A stretch of DNA of 64,000 bases, taken from positions 10,130,458 to 10,194,457 of the forward strand of contig CM025856.1 of NCBI GenBank assembly GCA_003952965.2. The letters are read 5' to 3'. Position 1 is the first letter of the stretch; each line of letters starts with the position of its first letter. Under the pieces are notes generated by a model. The model was given only the letters and a program-made list of their open reading frames with translations. It had not been told where the DNA came from and did not search any database. Position numbers and translations under genes: made by a program. Below, piece after piece: positions 33,401 to 46,048 of the stretch. The stretch is from Morella rubra. Lineage: Eukaryota; Streptophyta; Magnoliopsida; Fagales; Myricaceae.

Positions 33401-36400
33401 CCCAACCCAGAAAAGCTATACGAATTCTTTTACTTAGTATATATATGTGTGAGCATGATTGGGTGCGTAAAAGAGTCGAGATGATTTTAGAGGTTTGCGT
33501 ACGTGGTTGATGACAACATCATGAGTTAGGTACGTATACCTTTTTCCATATGCATGTCAGCATGCAAACATACCAATTTGGTCCCAAATGATAATATAGA
33601 AAGAAGCAACTAATTAATTATAGCAAATTGAAGAACAGGATACGCAAGTATTGTATAATATCTCAGGCACGCTTCAGACTATTGCTACAATGCCAGTTAG
33701 CCAACACTATCAACGGCCCATCTCAAGCAGACCAACAACTACGTCCTTTTTGGCAATAAACAATTAATCTCTGCAGGCACCGATTATATATGTCTATGAA
33801 TCTCTCAAACTCTTCTGGACTAAACATCATTACGGGCTTGGATGGGACTGGAATTTTCAATTTTTCCATTTAGTCACTTCTCTTTTGGCTTTATAATATT
33901 TAATTAAGAATCCAGCTGATCAAACCAAACTAAAGATATATGAATTAAGAAATTAAAAAAAAAAATGCCCATCCTCTTCCTATAGAATTACCCAAGACGT
34001 ACATTTGCGCCCTAATTTATGAGTTATATATTGTTTGCAGGGGAAATGATTAAGGCCCCACCGTGAAATAGAAAACAGTTCCCGACCAACCAAAAAACTC
34101 GCGGTTCACAATTAGATTGTCACTTTTTTTTTTTCTTCTTTCAAATGGGTCTACAATACTAGTAATTATATGTATTTTTATCAAAATATTAATATTATTC
34201 CGAAGGATCATTTCGACTGACAAGTGAATGCAGTATTTAGCTGGGCTATAATTGGTTGAAGTTCAAATCCTCGATCTATCGTATTTGGACAATTCTACGT
34301 ATAATATATCCAGTTTAATTATGTATGAACTTAATTTCGATTTAGTAGAGTACTATGGACAAATAATATTCTGATGCCTAAGATTTTAATTTATAAAGCA
34401 AATAGGCACTTTAATTCGAATATATTCCTGGACTGATCAGTATAGAATTCGTATTTTTAAGCTCTTTGTTTTAGGAGTGACTAATTGGGAGGCAGACAGC
34501 TGTCTCATCCACTCGGCTAGATATATATATATATATATTGTGTGTGTGTGTGTGTGTGTGTGTGAAAATGAAAGTACAAAAATCCATGGAACGTACGTAG
34601 AGGGAAAACAATTCCCCACACGACAGCGTCGCAAACATCAATTGTTTAAACTAAAGTGGGCACTTTGTTCCTATTGCTTGGTCGGTCCGACTATTGAGTG
34701 TGGGCCAGATCTTGACAGCAAGGGTCAAAAACAATTTTAAAATAACTAATCCTCTTACCCTTTTTTCCTCCCAAGCAAATAATTGGTCCTATCAGTTCCG
34801 ATAGAAACAGCCTTTTTATTATTTTTTTATTTATTTGGTCCGGCCCATATAACATCATTCATGACTTTTATGATCTTTTTTTTTTTCTTTTTTTTAAAAA
34901 ACGTTTGGTTAAGATATGATTTATGATTTGATAAAGAGGTAAGCACTAAGCAGGTAACTTGTCCATTTATCTGGAAAATGACTGAAAACTAACTATCCAG
35001 TAATACTGTGGGACGGGTGAGGGTTATCCTGGCGAAACTTCCGGGCCCTTTTGTTTTTTTCTGGCCCAATACGAAGCTAAATACCAAAATCCGAATATTT
35101 TTATTATGCGCATGGATTAATAAACGCCCAAACCGAACCATTACTAGTATATATAATTAGTTGAATTTTATTGTCCTCAAATTTTCTAGTTTCTATGAGT
35201 TTCAGATCCCAGAGAGCCAAGCCCATATATGAATTTCTGTTTCTTTTCTTAGAAGCCTTTTTAGTCTCAATTGCGGGCCTGAAAGTTCGGCCCACAACTA
35301 GACGCACCACTGCAGGTAACGTTATGTTGGGCTGGACACGAACTTCTTTGCTTCGAGCCTGACAGGAACCATCCAGCTGCCATCGTATTGTATTAAAGCA
35401 AGTCCTTCAATGAAATGCTTAATTAAAAAAAAAAAACAAAGATGCCTTCAATGAAAGAAAGTAGCATAATATGGATTTTAGCACAATATTGCGAAATCAG
35501 AGATTTGAAAGAATAGAAAACAGAATTTCAAAATACGTGCCATTTCACTTTAAAATTTGGTTGGCTTTTTTTCCTTTTTATTTTTAATTCTTTTGACTTT
35601 TTTGGTGTTGTTCTGTAGATGTTTTGTCACCTCATGACTCTCAAAGAGCGTAGACAATGCATATCATTTATTTTCTGTCTACGTTTCCAATCAATTTAAT
35701 GAAATGTGTTTCGATATTAATAATCAATAATTTGAGAGTAAAATATTTAATATCACAAAGTTCATAGTTTATGGTGTAAATTTGCAATAACCCTATATTT
35801 CAGAGATGAAAACGGTATTTAACCTTTAAGTATTTTTTTTTTTAAATTTTGTTTAAGGTAAGAGCTAAGAGCAAGCTCACAATCAAGCTAAAGTGCATGT
35901 TTTAACTTTTATACATTTATTCTTCAAACAAGTTTGAACTGTTCATAAAGTACTAGTTGGTTGATTTATTTATATAACATAAATACCTTCGGTGAAATGT
36001 AACAACTTACATAAATCTATACGGCTATGTTAGGCAAATTATATCACTGACATTATGTCATTGAGCTTACATGTCAAACTGAGTTTTTCTTATAAATTTA
36101 TAAAATTTACACTCATTAACCTCATTGAATAAAAATATTTAAATAAATTTTCCCCAACAATAGACTGTCTGTTTTTTTACGCAATTTTTAGACAATTCTG
36201 CATCTAGTGTCATAAAATGTAAGTACGTGAGTAACAAATGGATACATATAATAGACACGTACGTACATAAATATACCCAACACGTTTAAGATATTATCTA
36301 CACTACAAAATGGATTCCCTCTCACTTTTTAAATGCTTAAACCGTTATAATCATAAAGTTAAAATGATACCAGGAAAGTTCGGGATACCTTGGGATGCTC

Positions 36401-36514
36401 CGGAATACTCGGGATGTTGTTGGGAAGCTCGAAAATGATCAAAAACCCTTGGGGCTGTTTTAGAAAAGCTTAGGATATTTCTAGAATGGTCGTGAACCTC
36501 GGGATATTGGTATA
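30431..36514. other. long gene-free region
   Basis: About 6 kb of AT-rich DNA. Short frames (for example 33037-33237 and 35104-35362) have no family motif. Poly(A)/poly(T) runs and a compound microsatellite are the only structure seen. At 36370-36510 there are loose repeats of CTCGGGAT-like sequence beside the hAT element. Confidence 0.5.
34522..34563 (+). repeat. compound (AT)n(GT)n microsatellite
   Basis: An (AT) run is followed directly by a (TG) run. Short frames across it are repeat translations. Confidence 0.9.
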
Positions 36515-38183
36515 AGGGTGAGAAATTTATCCGGTGGAAACTGAAAATTCTATTTCTGGCCTATTTCGGTATCGGAACCGGAATCCATTTTAGAAAAATT
36601 TCAGAATCGGAACCGAAACTAGAAATGCCAGAATTTCTAGTTCTAGAATTTTTTTTAAAATTAATGCAGGTTTAAAATAATAATAATAAAAACGTGACAT
36701 CGGTCAAAACGACCCAGGTCACACAACATGGCATTTGAGACTAAAATTTTGGATATTCTAAAATTTTAGCCATAATAAAATAACTACACAAAATTATCTC
36801 TCTCTTCACTTTTTCACCAACTCCAATACACTAAAATATAAAAAATTCATTTAAATCATATCTTTATTCACTTCTTTTACCAACTTCATCACCCCAAAAT
36901 TTTACAAACAAACACCATAGTTCTTGTCTTCTTCATTGAAATTTTTAAGTTTGAAAAGTTCTCACCCTTCACCTCCCAGCTGGCACTCACCACCCCCCCC
37001 CCACACACCCCAAAAAAAAATAAAAAACTGAGTCCAACCCCGTCTCTCCCTCCCGAAATCTCCATCTCTCTCTCTCTTTCTCTCCCTCTCTCTTGTGGGT
37101 TGCTTATTTCAATTGAGCTTTTGGTGACCGAATCTCTCACCAGCACTTTCTTGAGATGGAGTTTGTTAATTTTAATTTTGTAAATCTTGTATTTTGTCTT
37201 TAAATTGCTTTAGGGTTTGTTTATTTTGATTTGAGGATTTTAACAGGGTAATAGTTAATTTGATTTGAGACCTTGTTTTTGATTATTTATTCTCTCTTTT
37301 GGGTTTTGATTCTGTAGGTTGACTACATTATAAGGCCTAGTGTCATCAAAGGGGAAGGATTGTCACTATCCCGTTGGTCCTCTGCTTGACTACATTGTAA
37401 GGCCAAGTGTCAGATTTTTTGGGTCTGTTATTATTGTTAGATGTTTGGGTCGTCTAGAAGATTGTCAAAATATTTGCCAAAAGGATGTTTTGAAGGTGTG
37501 GTCTATATGAACGCACCACTACTTCAACCTCTGTTCAATTTTGACCAATATTCAAAATACTACTTCCAAATCAAAACTTTGCTTTAGCATCTTGGTACGT
37601 CCTTACATGCTAACTGCTAGCTAGTATCAGGTGAGTCTGCAGATCACACATTCATAAAATGCTAGAGGTAAATTTCAGCATGCTGTAAAGCCTTCCCCTG
37701 TCTACCAATATGATTTAAGTAGTAGGAACGAATTTAAATTACATTGCTCCGAACACTATGAATGCACTTTTGCTGATTCATAAAATGCTAATTCATGAAA
37801 TTTGTGCACTTTTTTAGCAATATGAATGCACTTTTGCTGGCAAATTTTTTCTTACAGATTATACAATTATATTCCAAAAAGCAACAAAAAAGTCTATATT
37901 CTACAGAAATATCTGGGCCAACAGTCATGGGTACAGAATAGAGGAGTCCCGTATTTCACGGGAGATTTTTTTCTTGTCATATTATGCTTAGAAACTCCTG
38001 CAGGTTATTATGCCTGCAGATCAAAGTGATAATTTTCACTCGGTATACCACTTCTTGTACAAGAACTGGACAATCTTCATAAATCTCTCTTCAGTATAGT
38101 TTAGTTTATTTCGGACAAAATGTAATTATGGATACAAATGTAATTATGCATATTGCGGTTTCATCCGTTCCGGTACTCACCTT
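36515..38183. mobile_element. Ac-like non-autonomous hAT element, copy B
   Basis: Ends are AGGGTGAG (left) and CTCACCTT (right), an inverted pair. Flanking 8-mers TTGGTATA (36507-36514) and TAGGTACA (38184-38191) agree at six of eight positions, fitting an aged hAT target duplication. Subterminal CGGAACCGGAAT-type motifs and an internal block (CCTCCCGAAATCT(C)CATCTCTCTC and a poly(C) run) match copy A at 10905-11903. No transposase frame is present. Copy B is longer (about 1.67 kb); the extra sequence is mainly at 37140-38140. Confidence 0.7.
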
Positions 38184-38394
38184 TAGGTACAAAAATTCAT
38201 ACATATACAGATAGATAAGCTCATCACCCAATAAGTAAAAACACGATGGTGTACAAAAAATCACCATTCAAAAGAAATCACTAGAGATGGAGAGCAATAA
38301 CTCATTATCTATCGGAACCCACAAAAGGATAAGAGTTTTGAAAGAAAATCTTACTTCCAAAGTGAATAAGGAGGTTTAAGACTCCAAACTAAAG

Positions 38395-39212
38395 GAACCG
38401 AACCTAGAAGAGGGTGAATTGGTTCTGCCAAATTTTCTGCATTTAATTTCTCTACACAGCTTCATTAGCAAATTAGTAACTTCAACAAACTTATAAATCT
38501 ATAACAAGATTTTTACGGATCAAAACAGTAAACTAAATTAAGAGTAATTTAAACAATTTATCACAATTACAAGATAGCTAAGAACACTTTCTTAATCAAA
38601 GAAGATTATGATTAGCGCTATATTCAAAAATAATTAAAGAAATTAATAAAAATCAATCACCACAATAGAAACACAGGCTTTGGTGATGAAGAGAAAAATC
38701 ACTTGAAGAAAACTTCAAGAGATAAAAACTCTACAGGCCCTATGCCGATAAACTGAATCATTAGTTTTTAAATTTGGAATACAAGTGATCTATAGATTAC
38801 TCAATCTCAATCTCAATTGCTACCCTAAACACAAGACACCTTACCCAAAATACCACATTTGGATCTGCACATCGCAGGGAATGAGAAGCTTCTCTTACAT
38901 TTAAAAAATTGATCATTTACTAATTTGTCTGTTGAAGGCAATCTTCCCTGTGAACCTCACGAGATCAACTTCAAGAACAGGACCTTCCAGACCTTCATGA
39001 CTTCTAGCAATTCTGGAATTGTCTTCCAAATCTTCAGGGTTTATTTGAGGGTGATCAATCTTTGAACTAAGACACTAAGGAGAAGGTATACTATCTCACT
39101 GGTTTATTCTTAGTTCACACAGCAAACTCAAGGAAAGAAAATAGAAAGTCTTGTAGGTCTTCTTCACTGTAATGCTTAATCTCTGGAAAATTCATGTAAG
39201 AATATGGATACC
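38395..39212 (-). repeat. copia LTR-like sequence, host of the gypsy insertion
   Basis: CTAGAAGAGGGTGAATTGG at 38403 resembles the reverse complement of the LTR end of the copia element in this window (ATTCACCCCCTCTCTAGG). The following AT-rich sequence is of similar character. No primer site precedes it. The sequence may continue at 51281 beyond the gypsy element. The edges are uncertain. Confidence 0.35.
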
Positions 39213-39838
39213 TGTCACGCCTCGTGCTAGTACTTACCCCCTAGGCTCTCCTATAGTAATGGAATGCACATAAAGGGATTACTGCACGAATTAATCCTAT
39301 AAAGGCCTGATAACTGGCTTTGAAAAAGCTTAGCAGAAACGTTTTAGTGAAAAGATATAAGTATATTCAGAAAGGAAAATAATAGTTTCATGGATTTAAC
39401 AAATAGGTCGACGGATAATAAAATAACTTAATCAATTAAATAGGTGGACTTATAAAAATATTTTAAAAACAATCTAGTAAAGATATGAAAATTAAGGGCA
39501 GCTTGTGGCTTACAAACGAAACAAGATAAAAAGGAAATCTCAAAACTATAATACAAAATTTTTCCACTAGTGCATTTTAAAAGAATAAAATCCTTCACGA
39601 GGATACAATAGTAAGAGAAAGTAAGTACAAAAGTGGAAGCTGTCTACAGCTTTCCGTCCTACAACAACAGAAACAAAATGTACACTAACTAACCCAATTA
39701 CAACTGATATCTAGTCGACCCTCGACTCAGTCAATAATTTCATTTTTCCCGCCTCTACCGAGGAGGGACGTCAAACAAAAGAGCTGGATAAATATCAACG
39801 AGCTTAAAATCCTCAAATAAGGGGACTGGGTTTGTCGG

Positions 39839-40126
39839 AGGCTCCTTGAGGTACCATTGGGGCTCGTACCTAAAGACTCGACAAAAAGAATCAACATTCA
39901 CAATGTGGTAGCAATAGCCCGTTTCACTCTCCCGAGGTCTAATTCAGGGCCACAAAAAAAAAGTAAACTAATAAAGGCAAAATCCTACACTGTAGGGGGG
40001 GACAACACCTATGAGACGATTGAGGACACAAAAGTGGAAACAACATGGGATCGACTCAGTAGGTCAATGTAGGTGTCAATCAACTTTCCTTAAGTAGGCT
40101 CCTTGGGTACCATTGGGGCTCGTACC
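39839..40126 (+). repeat. LTR-internal duplication of about 256 bp
   Basis: AGGCTCCTTGAGGTACCATT... (39839-39870) recurs at 40096-40126. The 225 bp between the copies, with AGGGCCACA, AACTAATAAAGG and ATCCTACACTG, look like a diverged copy of the sequence at 40228-40320 (AGGGCCCACA, AACAAATAAAGG, GTCCTACTGAC). This suggests an old tandem duplication kept in one LTR and lost from the other. Confidence 0.6.
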
Positions 40127-41159
40127 CCACATAAACCTCGCTCAGTGACTCCAGATTGTCATCACTAAATGTATGGTCAATATCCAAAAGCTCCTCGCTC
40201 ATAAAGATCAACATCTGTTACGTCCAGGGCCCACAGCCATAGCGGTACATACAAGAAAATGAAACAAATAAAGGGGTGAGTCCTACTGACTCAGTAAGGG
40301 GGGAAAAGGGACATGTTATGAACAATTATCGTAGCATGTAACAATAAGAATTAAGCATTGATCAAAATAAACAGAATAACAATGTATGATCGATGCAATG
40401 CAGGATGATGCATCTTTTTCCCGGTCATTTCACATTATGTCTGACTTTCTTTCTTTCTTTCTTTTCTTTTCTTTTCTTTCTTTTTGTCTGTAGAGGTGTT
40501 TTTTCTGTCTCTCTGTTTAACCCCCAAAGTTCGGGTTTTGCGTCCCTCCTCTCCTCTAGGACTGTCCCATGCCCCGCACCAGGACCCTGTCAAGCGTATA
40601 TTGTTTCACGCCAGGGATACCAACCACTCCTTTCAATGGTGGCTTGCACTATCCCACTGTTGTGATCGGTACCGTCACCCTGTCATAGGACCACCTCTGG
40701 ATATAGGTTTCATTTCTGTCATTCTGTTATTAGATTCCCCACACCCATGACATGACCCATGACATGATGATGCAACATGTCTCATAGACTTCTTTGAAAA
40801 TCACGTAATCAAAAACGATCAATCGATTTCATAAGGCATATAAAAATAAAGCAAATCACGTGATCAATGGATTTCATATGGCACATAAAAATGAAGCACA
40901 ATAATTTCACATTAACCTTTCTTAATAATCCTTAAGTGGTCGGGTCTATTCTTCATTAAAAAGGCCTAATATTTCCATTTCATGTGACGTTCCTGTGCTA
41001 TAATTTGTCAATCACCATCTAAGTCATCATGGTTGCAACGATCTTAACACCACATACTGTAATAGGCAAGTCCAACAACTTATATGGCTGGGTTGTTTTA
41101 TTTATTTTATTTCTAAACCTACTAAGGACCGGCTATTCAAGAAGAAGCTCAAGATTTAG

Positions 41160-41645
41160 GGCCCTTGCCTATTTCAAAAGAAAAAGCTTCCCGGGCATAT
41201 AAAGAAAAGTCTTCCTGAACATAAAAAAATAGTATTCTCGGGCATAGATAAAAAAAAATATAAGTCTTCCCGAACAACAAGGGCATATATAAACAAAAAG
41301 GGCTAGTATATTGCTCCTGGGCATATATAAACAAAAGCTAGGGCACTACATATATAAAAGGCTTCCTATCAAGTATACTACTTCTACAGTCAAATCTACC
41401 CGCATACAAAGAAGAGTCTATAATTATAAACATCACATATTATAAACAAAAATTCAAAAACAAATCTTCCCCGGGCATTCAAAACAATCTACCCGGGCAT
41501 AAAAGAAAAAGTCTTTCCTAGGCCTTCAAAAACAATCTTCCCGGGCATATAAAAATCTTTCCCAAGCATATATATAAAAAAACAAAAGTCTTTCTCGGGA
41601 ATATACATAAACAAAAGCTTCCCGGGTATATATATATATATACCC
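41160..41645 (+). repeat. TTCCCGGGCATATA tandem array, 3' LTR
   Basis: About fifteen loose units of 25-35 bp with the core CTTCCCGGGCATATAAA and A-rich linkers. Many cores are decayed to CCCGAG, CCTGAA or CCAGGC. The array ends in an (AT)n run. Confidence 0.85.
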
Positions 41646-42484
41646 CTTCCTCTCAAAAGTCAAATCTGGTCCCAAGTGGCCCCCAAAGTCTTTTGGCCCC
41701 TTTCACTTATAAGCACTTCGAAAGTTTTTGTTTGATTTAAATCCAACACAGAAACAAGAATGGGTTACTTGTCTTTTCCCATCTCATGACAAAAGTCACA
41801 CGTTTTATGCATAACCTAACACCCACAATACCCCTATTTAAGACAAACTCTACACCCTTACCTTAGTTCATTGTTGTACTGCTTTCTTGAAGGATTAAGA
41901 CACCTAAAAATAGCAAGATACCATGTTAAGAAAAGAAAAGACAAAAGCTATGGGAAGAAAAGTGCAGGCCGAAATACCTCACTTTTTCCCAACTTTCTCG
42001 TAATCTCCTCCCTTTTTCTTTGGTCTCTTCCTCCTCTTATCCTTCGGTCAATCTCTTTGGTCACCAGTGTTTCACGTCACTTTCCCTCTCTTTCTCTTTA
42101 AGTCAACAGAAGTTTCTCTCCTCATGTCGTTATCAGTTTTAGCCAAATAAATCTTTGCTGACAATATAAACCGAACATAACTCCCGAGTGCATTCCCTTG
42201 GCCAATCTACACACCCTAAGCTAGAGGTCTAGGCAATTATTGTAAAGTAGGTTGTACCCATTCATAAGCAGCCACCTAATCTCTCCATATTTCACGTATC
42301 TCTTAACAAGCAGTACATTAAATTATACGCCAATGACAAAGCCCCATCTAAGTGATTAGATAAAATATGGTAAGAATACATTTAATGCACACCACACGGT
42401 TAAGACACGTAGAAAAAGATAACATGAAAAGGAAACTCGTGCATACAGGGCTCTGTCATCCCGCAACTACAAATAAGCCTTGGG

Positions 42485-42900
42485 CAATCAGCTCTGAAAT
42501 ACCCCCGGTCATGAAACACTCAGATGCCCCGGGTATTTAGTTCTCAGCTACCCCGGGCATAATCTAAAATATCCCGAGTCCAGGTCTCAAAACTCCCGTA
42601 GTGCTCGGGTCTCAAAACTCCCGAGTATGCTGCTCTCAGTCATCTCGGGAATTTAGCTCCCATACCCCATTTACCCCAGGAAGTTTTTCCCGGACACTCA
42701 ATACACCCTAGGACTTTAATACTTAGTGACCCCAGGCATTACCTACTCGGTGACCCCGAGTATTTTCTCCTCCTCCCGATACTCAATACCCCGAAAATTT
42801 TTCCCAGGCATTTAAACCCAATAACCCGGGAACCACAACTCAATTACCCCGGCCTCAAAACTCAATTACCCCGAAAAATTTTTTCCGGGCACTCAAGCAC
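42485..42900 (+). repeat. CCCCGGGCATTTA repeat region, 3' LTR
   Basis: A second, different array with cores like ACCCCGGGCATTTAG, separated by CTCAG(C/T)T or AACTCAAT. Units are about 25-35 bp and degenerate. Confidence 0.8.
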
Positions 42901-43027
42901 CTTCCCTGCTAGACCCTAGTAAAAGCAAACATAAGGAAGAAAAAACATATTTCACATGAGCACAACTCTTATAACTTATACATAAAACTATATTAAACAA
43001 GTGGAATAAACAAGGAGGGGTGTTACA

Positions 43028-43043
43028 TTCTCCCCCTCTTAAG
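43028..43043 (-). other. polypurine tract
   Basis: The minus strand reads AAGAGGGGGAGAA directly before the 3' LTR, the normal plus-strand primer position. Confidence 0.85.
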
Positions 43044-43178
43044 AACAATTCCGTCCTCGGAATTGCATGAGTTTAAAAGTTACGAAATTTTCAAAGTCTT
43101 TTTAAAGCAACAAAATATAAATATAATTACTACGAAAGTTTCAAAGTCTTTGAAAGCAACAAAATATAAATATAATTA

Positions 43179-43433
43179 CTAGGCTAGCTTTTTCTCGGTC
43201 ACGTCCTTCTTGGTTTTAAGGTCGGTCTCCGCCATTTCTTCTTCTATTTCGAATCCTTCCTTGGGGTTAGATTCTTCTTCATGACACTTTTCCAGCTTGG
43301 TTTTCTTCACATTGCCCGGGTACTGATAACATCCCACGGGCATGCTACAGGTTGCCCAGACTCGCCTAGGTTTGGGCTCCGGGTATTTCCTCTTCTTCAC
43401 CGAACTCTCCTCCTTGCTCATTTGGTTCTCCAT
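43179..43433 (-). CDS. charged 84-aa ORF between integrase and 3' LTR
   Basis: A complete ATG-to-stop frame opens MENQMSKEESSVKKRKYPEP, with VWATCSMPVGCYQYPG in the middle and a Lys/Glu-rich C-terminus. It occupies the place where a chromodomain would be expected in a Tekay-like element, but no chromodomain pattern is visible. I do not recognise it. It may be a non-coding remnant with a chance frame. Confidence 0.3.
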   Translation of the reverse strand: MENQMSKEESSVKKRKYPEPKPRRVWATCSMPVGCYQYPGNVKKTKLEKCHEEESNPKEGFEIEEEMAETDLKTKKDVTEKKLA

Positions 43434-43463
43434 CTGCTAGATAAGTACATGCAGGTATCAAGA

Positions 43464-45185
43464 TCACAACAATCTCAATAGCTTAAATTTTCTTTCAAAA
43501 CGAAATACCACGGGACAACTCATCCCTTCCCATTCCGGTGGAAGTGCCAACTGATATGCTACTGGCCCCATTTTGCTCAAAATCTCGTAGGGCCCCACAA
43601 AACGAGGACTTAACTTTCCTTTCTTTCCAAATCGCTTAATTCCCTTCATGGGTGACACTTTGAGAAATACCATATCGCCTACCTGAAATTCCAAAGCACG
43701 CCGTCTGACATCCACGTAACTCTTTTGCCTACTCTAAGCAGCTTTAAAGCGTTTCCTAATAATCCCAAGTTTCTTACAGGTCTTCTATACAATATCAGGA
43801 CCTAGCAGCTGCTGTTCTCGAATTTCATCCCAATAAAGTGGCGCTCTGCACTTACGCCCATACAAAGCCTCATAAGAGGCCATACCAATACTAGATTGAT
43901 AAGTATTGTTGTAGGAGAACTCCACCAATAGCAAATAATAACTCCAATGACCCTTGAAATCCAGTACACAAGCTCTAAGCATGTCCTCAAGTATCTGAAT
44001 CGTCCTTTCCGACTGTCCATCAGTTTGAGGGTGGAAAGTCGTACTAAATTTCAATTGAGTACCCATTGCCTTCTAAAAACCTTCCCAAACGCGGGAAGTA
44101 AAATGAGTATCTCTGTTCGACACTATGGACCTAGGGATCCCATGTAAGCGAACTATTTCCTGCATGTATAACTCGGCCAACTTCTCCGCTGAGAAATTAA
44201 CTTTGATGGGAATGAAATGCGCCGATCTTATTAAGCGATCCACAATTACCCAAACAGCATCTTGTCCCGTTGCTGCTTTTGGTAGTTCCATCACCAAATC
44301 CATCATTATTTCATCCCACTTCCAAACAGGTATCTCCAAAGGCTGCAATAATCCAGTGGGTCTCTGATGTTCTGCCTTAACTTGTTGACATGTCAGACAA
44401 CGACTCATATATTCAGCAATATCCTTCTTCAGTCTGTTCCACCAAAATTTCTCCTTAAGATCCCGATACATCTTCGTACTACCCGGATGGACAGCAAACA
44501 TCGACTTGTGAGCTTCTCCCAAACGACTTTCTTGAATTCCCTTATTCTCAGGTACTACCAAACGCCGCTGAAAATAAAGAGTTCCATTTCCAGATAGCAC
44601 AAAATTGTCCTTTGTGCCTGATTCCAGCTCTGCCACTATTTGCCTGACAAACAGGTCTTGTTGCTGACTCTCCTTAATTCTTTCAAGGAGGGTAGGTTGG
44701 ATCGACAGGGCGGTCAACCTTGCTGTTTCTTCTTGTACGAGAAGTTCAATATCATTCCTCTCCATATCATCCTTTATTTCTTTCCTTACTACCTTCCGGC
44801 TTAAAGCATCTGCAACAACATTAGCCTTTCCTGCATGATAATTAATGGAACAGTCATAATCCTTGATCAACTCCAACCACCTCATCTGCCTCATGTTGAG
44901 CACCTTCTGAGTAAAGAGATATTGCAGGCTCTTATGATCCGTGAATATCTCACATTTTGCTCCATACAGATAATGCCTCCAGATCTTCAGGGCAAAAACT
45001 ACCGCCGCTAATTCCAAGTCATGGGTAGGGTAATTCTCCTCATGACGTTTCAACTGCCTAGATGCATAGGCAATAACTCTATCCTTTTGCATCAAGACAC
45101 AACCCAGTCCTTTCCGAGATGCGTTACTAAAAATCATAAAATCTTCGCTCTCAGTGGGCAAGGCCAACACTGGTGCTGTCACCAA
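43464..45185 (-). pseudogene. gypsy RNase H and integrase (inactivated)
   Basis: The RNase H part starts near 45185 with [25 protein letters not shown] and [11 protein letters not shown]. The first catalytic Asp is Asn (codon 45125-45123, AAC). Integrase follows: zinc-binding [12 protein letters not shown], first catalytic Asp in [13 protein letters not shown], then [11 protein letters not shown], where the second catalytic Asp is Asn (44117-44115). TAG at 44075-44073 interrupts the frame. The rest (44066-43785) has HPQTDGQSERTIQILEDML with the catalytic Glu. The C-terminal GPYEIL motif is in a further frame (43715-43464). Confidence 0.92.
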
Positions 45186-45200
45186 TCCCTTCTTCAGCTC

Positions 45201-46041
45201 TTAAAAACTCTTCTCACATTCTTCAGTCCATACATACTTTGCATCTTTCCTAGTCAAGGCAGTCAACGAGGCAGCTAGCTTAGAAAAGCCTTCTACAAAT
45301 CTCCTGTAGTACCCCGCTAATCCCAAGAAACTGCGAATCTCGTGAACGTTGACAGGCCTCGGCCAATTCATCACTGTCTCGATCTTGCTTGGGTCCACTG
45401 AGATGCCTTGACTTGACACAATGTGCCCCAAAAATGACACTTGCTCCAACCAAAAATCGCACTTAGATAATTTAGCATACAATTGCTCTTCTCGCAATTT
45501 TTGTAGTACCAAGCGTAAATGCTTCTCGTGCTCTGGTCGGTCCTTTGAATAAATCAAAATATCATCAATAAAAACACCACAAAACATCTAAGAACTCCCG
45601 AAACACTCTATTCATCAAGTCCATAAAAGCAGCAGGTGCATTAGTCAATCCATACGGCATCACTAAAAACTCAAAGTGACCATATCGAGTCCTAAATGCC
45701 GACTTTGGGATATTTTCCGCCTTGATTCTTAACTGATAATACCCAAACCGCAAATCTATCTTTGAAAAGACTTCCGCTCCCTTTAATTGATAAAATAAAT
45801 CATCAATACACGATAATGGATATTTATTCTTCACTGTCACATTCAATTCTCTATAGTCTATACACATCCTGAGAGTTCCCTCCCTCTTATTTACAAACAA
45901 CACCGGAGCTCCCCGCGGTGATACACTGGGTCTAATAAACCCACGCTCCAAAAGATCCTGCAGCTGGGTCTTCAATTCTTTTAACTTCGTCGGCACCATA
46001 CGATACGGCGCTTTAGAAATTGGAGTTGTTCCCGATGGCAC
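45201..46041 (-). pseudogene. gypsy reverse transcriptase (frameshifted)
   Basis: The first frame (46041-45565) has [47 protein letters not shown] (catalytic Asp) and [18 protein letters not shown] frameshift near 45590 (two bases short, or one extra) leads to the second frame (45587-45201) with [10 protein letters not shown], the catalytic Asp pair, then [19 protein letters not shown] and [20 protein letters not shown]. The frame is closed by TAA at 45203-45201, at a site where the next domain should follow in the same frame. Confidence 0.92.
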
Positions 46042-46048
46042 CTTAATC

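Larger units (their letters stand above)
39213..43027 (-). repeat. 3' LTR of the gypsy element (3815 bp)
   Basis: Partner of 47755-51280. It is 289 bp longer, mainly because of a segment at 39871-40126 flanked by a 31-32-bp repeat. It carries the same (TTTC)n tract (40447-40483) and the same two arrays. Confidence 0.9.

Noticed and set aside
34240..34520. tRNA-like boxes (GTTCAAATCC and, reversed, GCCGAGTGGATGAG) as a SINE or tRNA gene
   Set aside because: The two motifs are on opposite strands and wrongly spaced; no cloverleaf or poly(A) end can be built.
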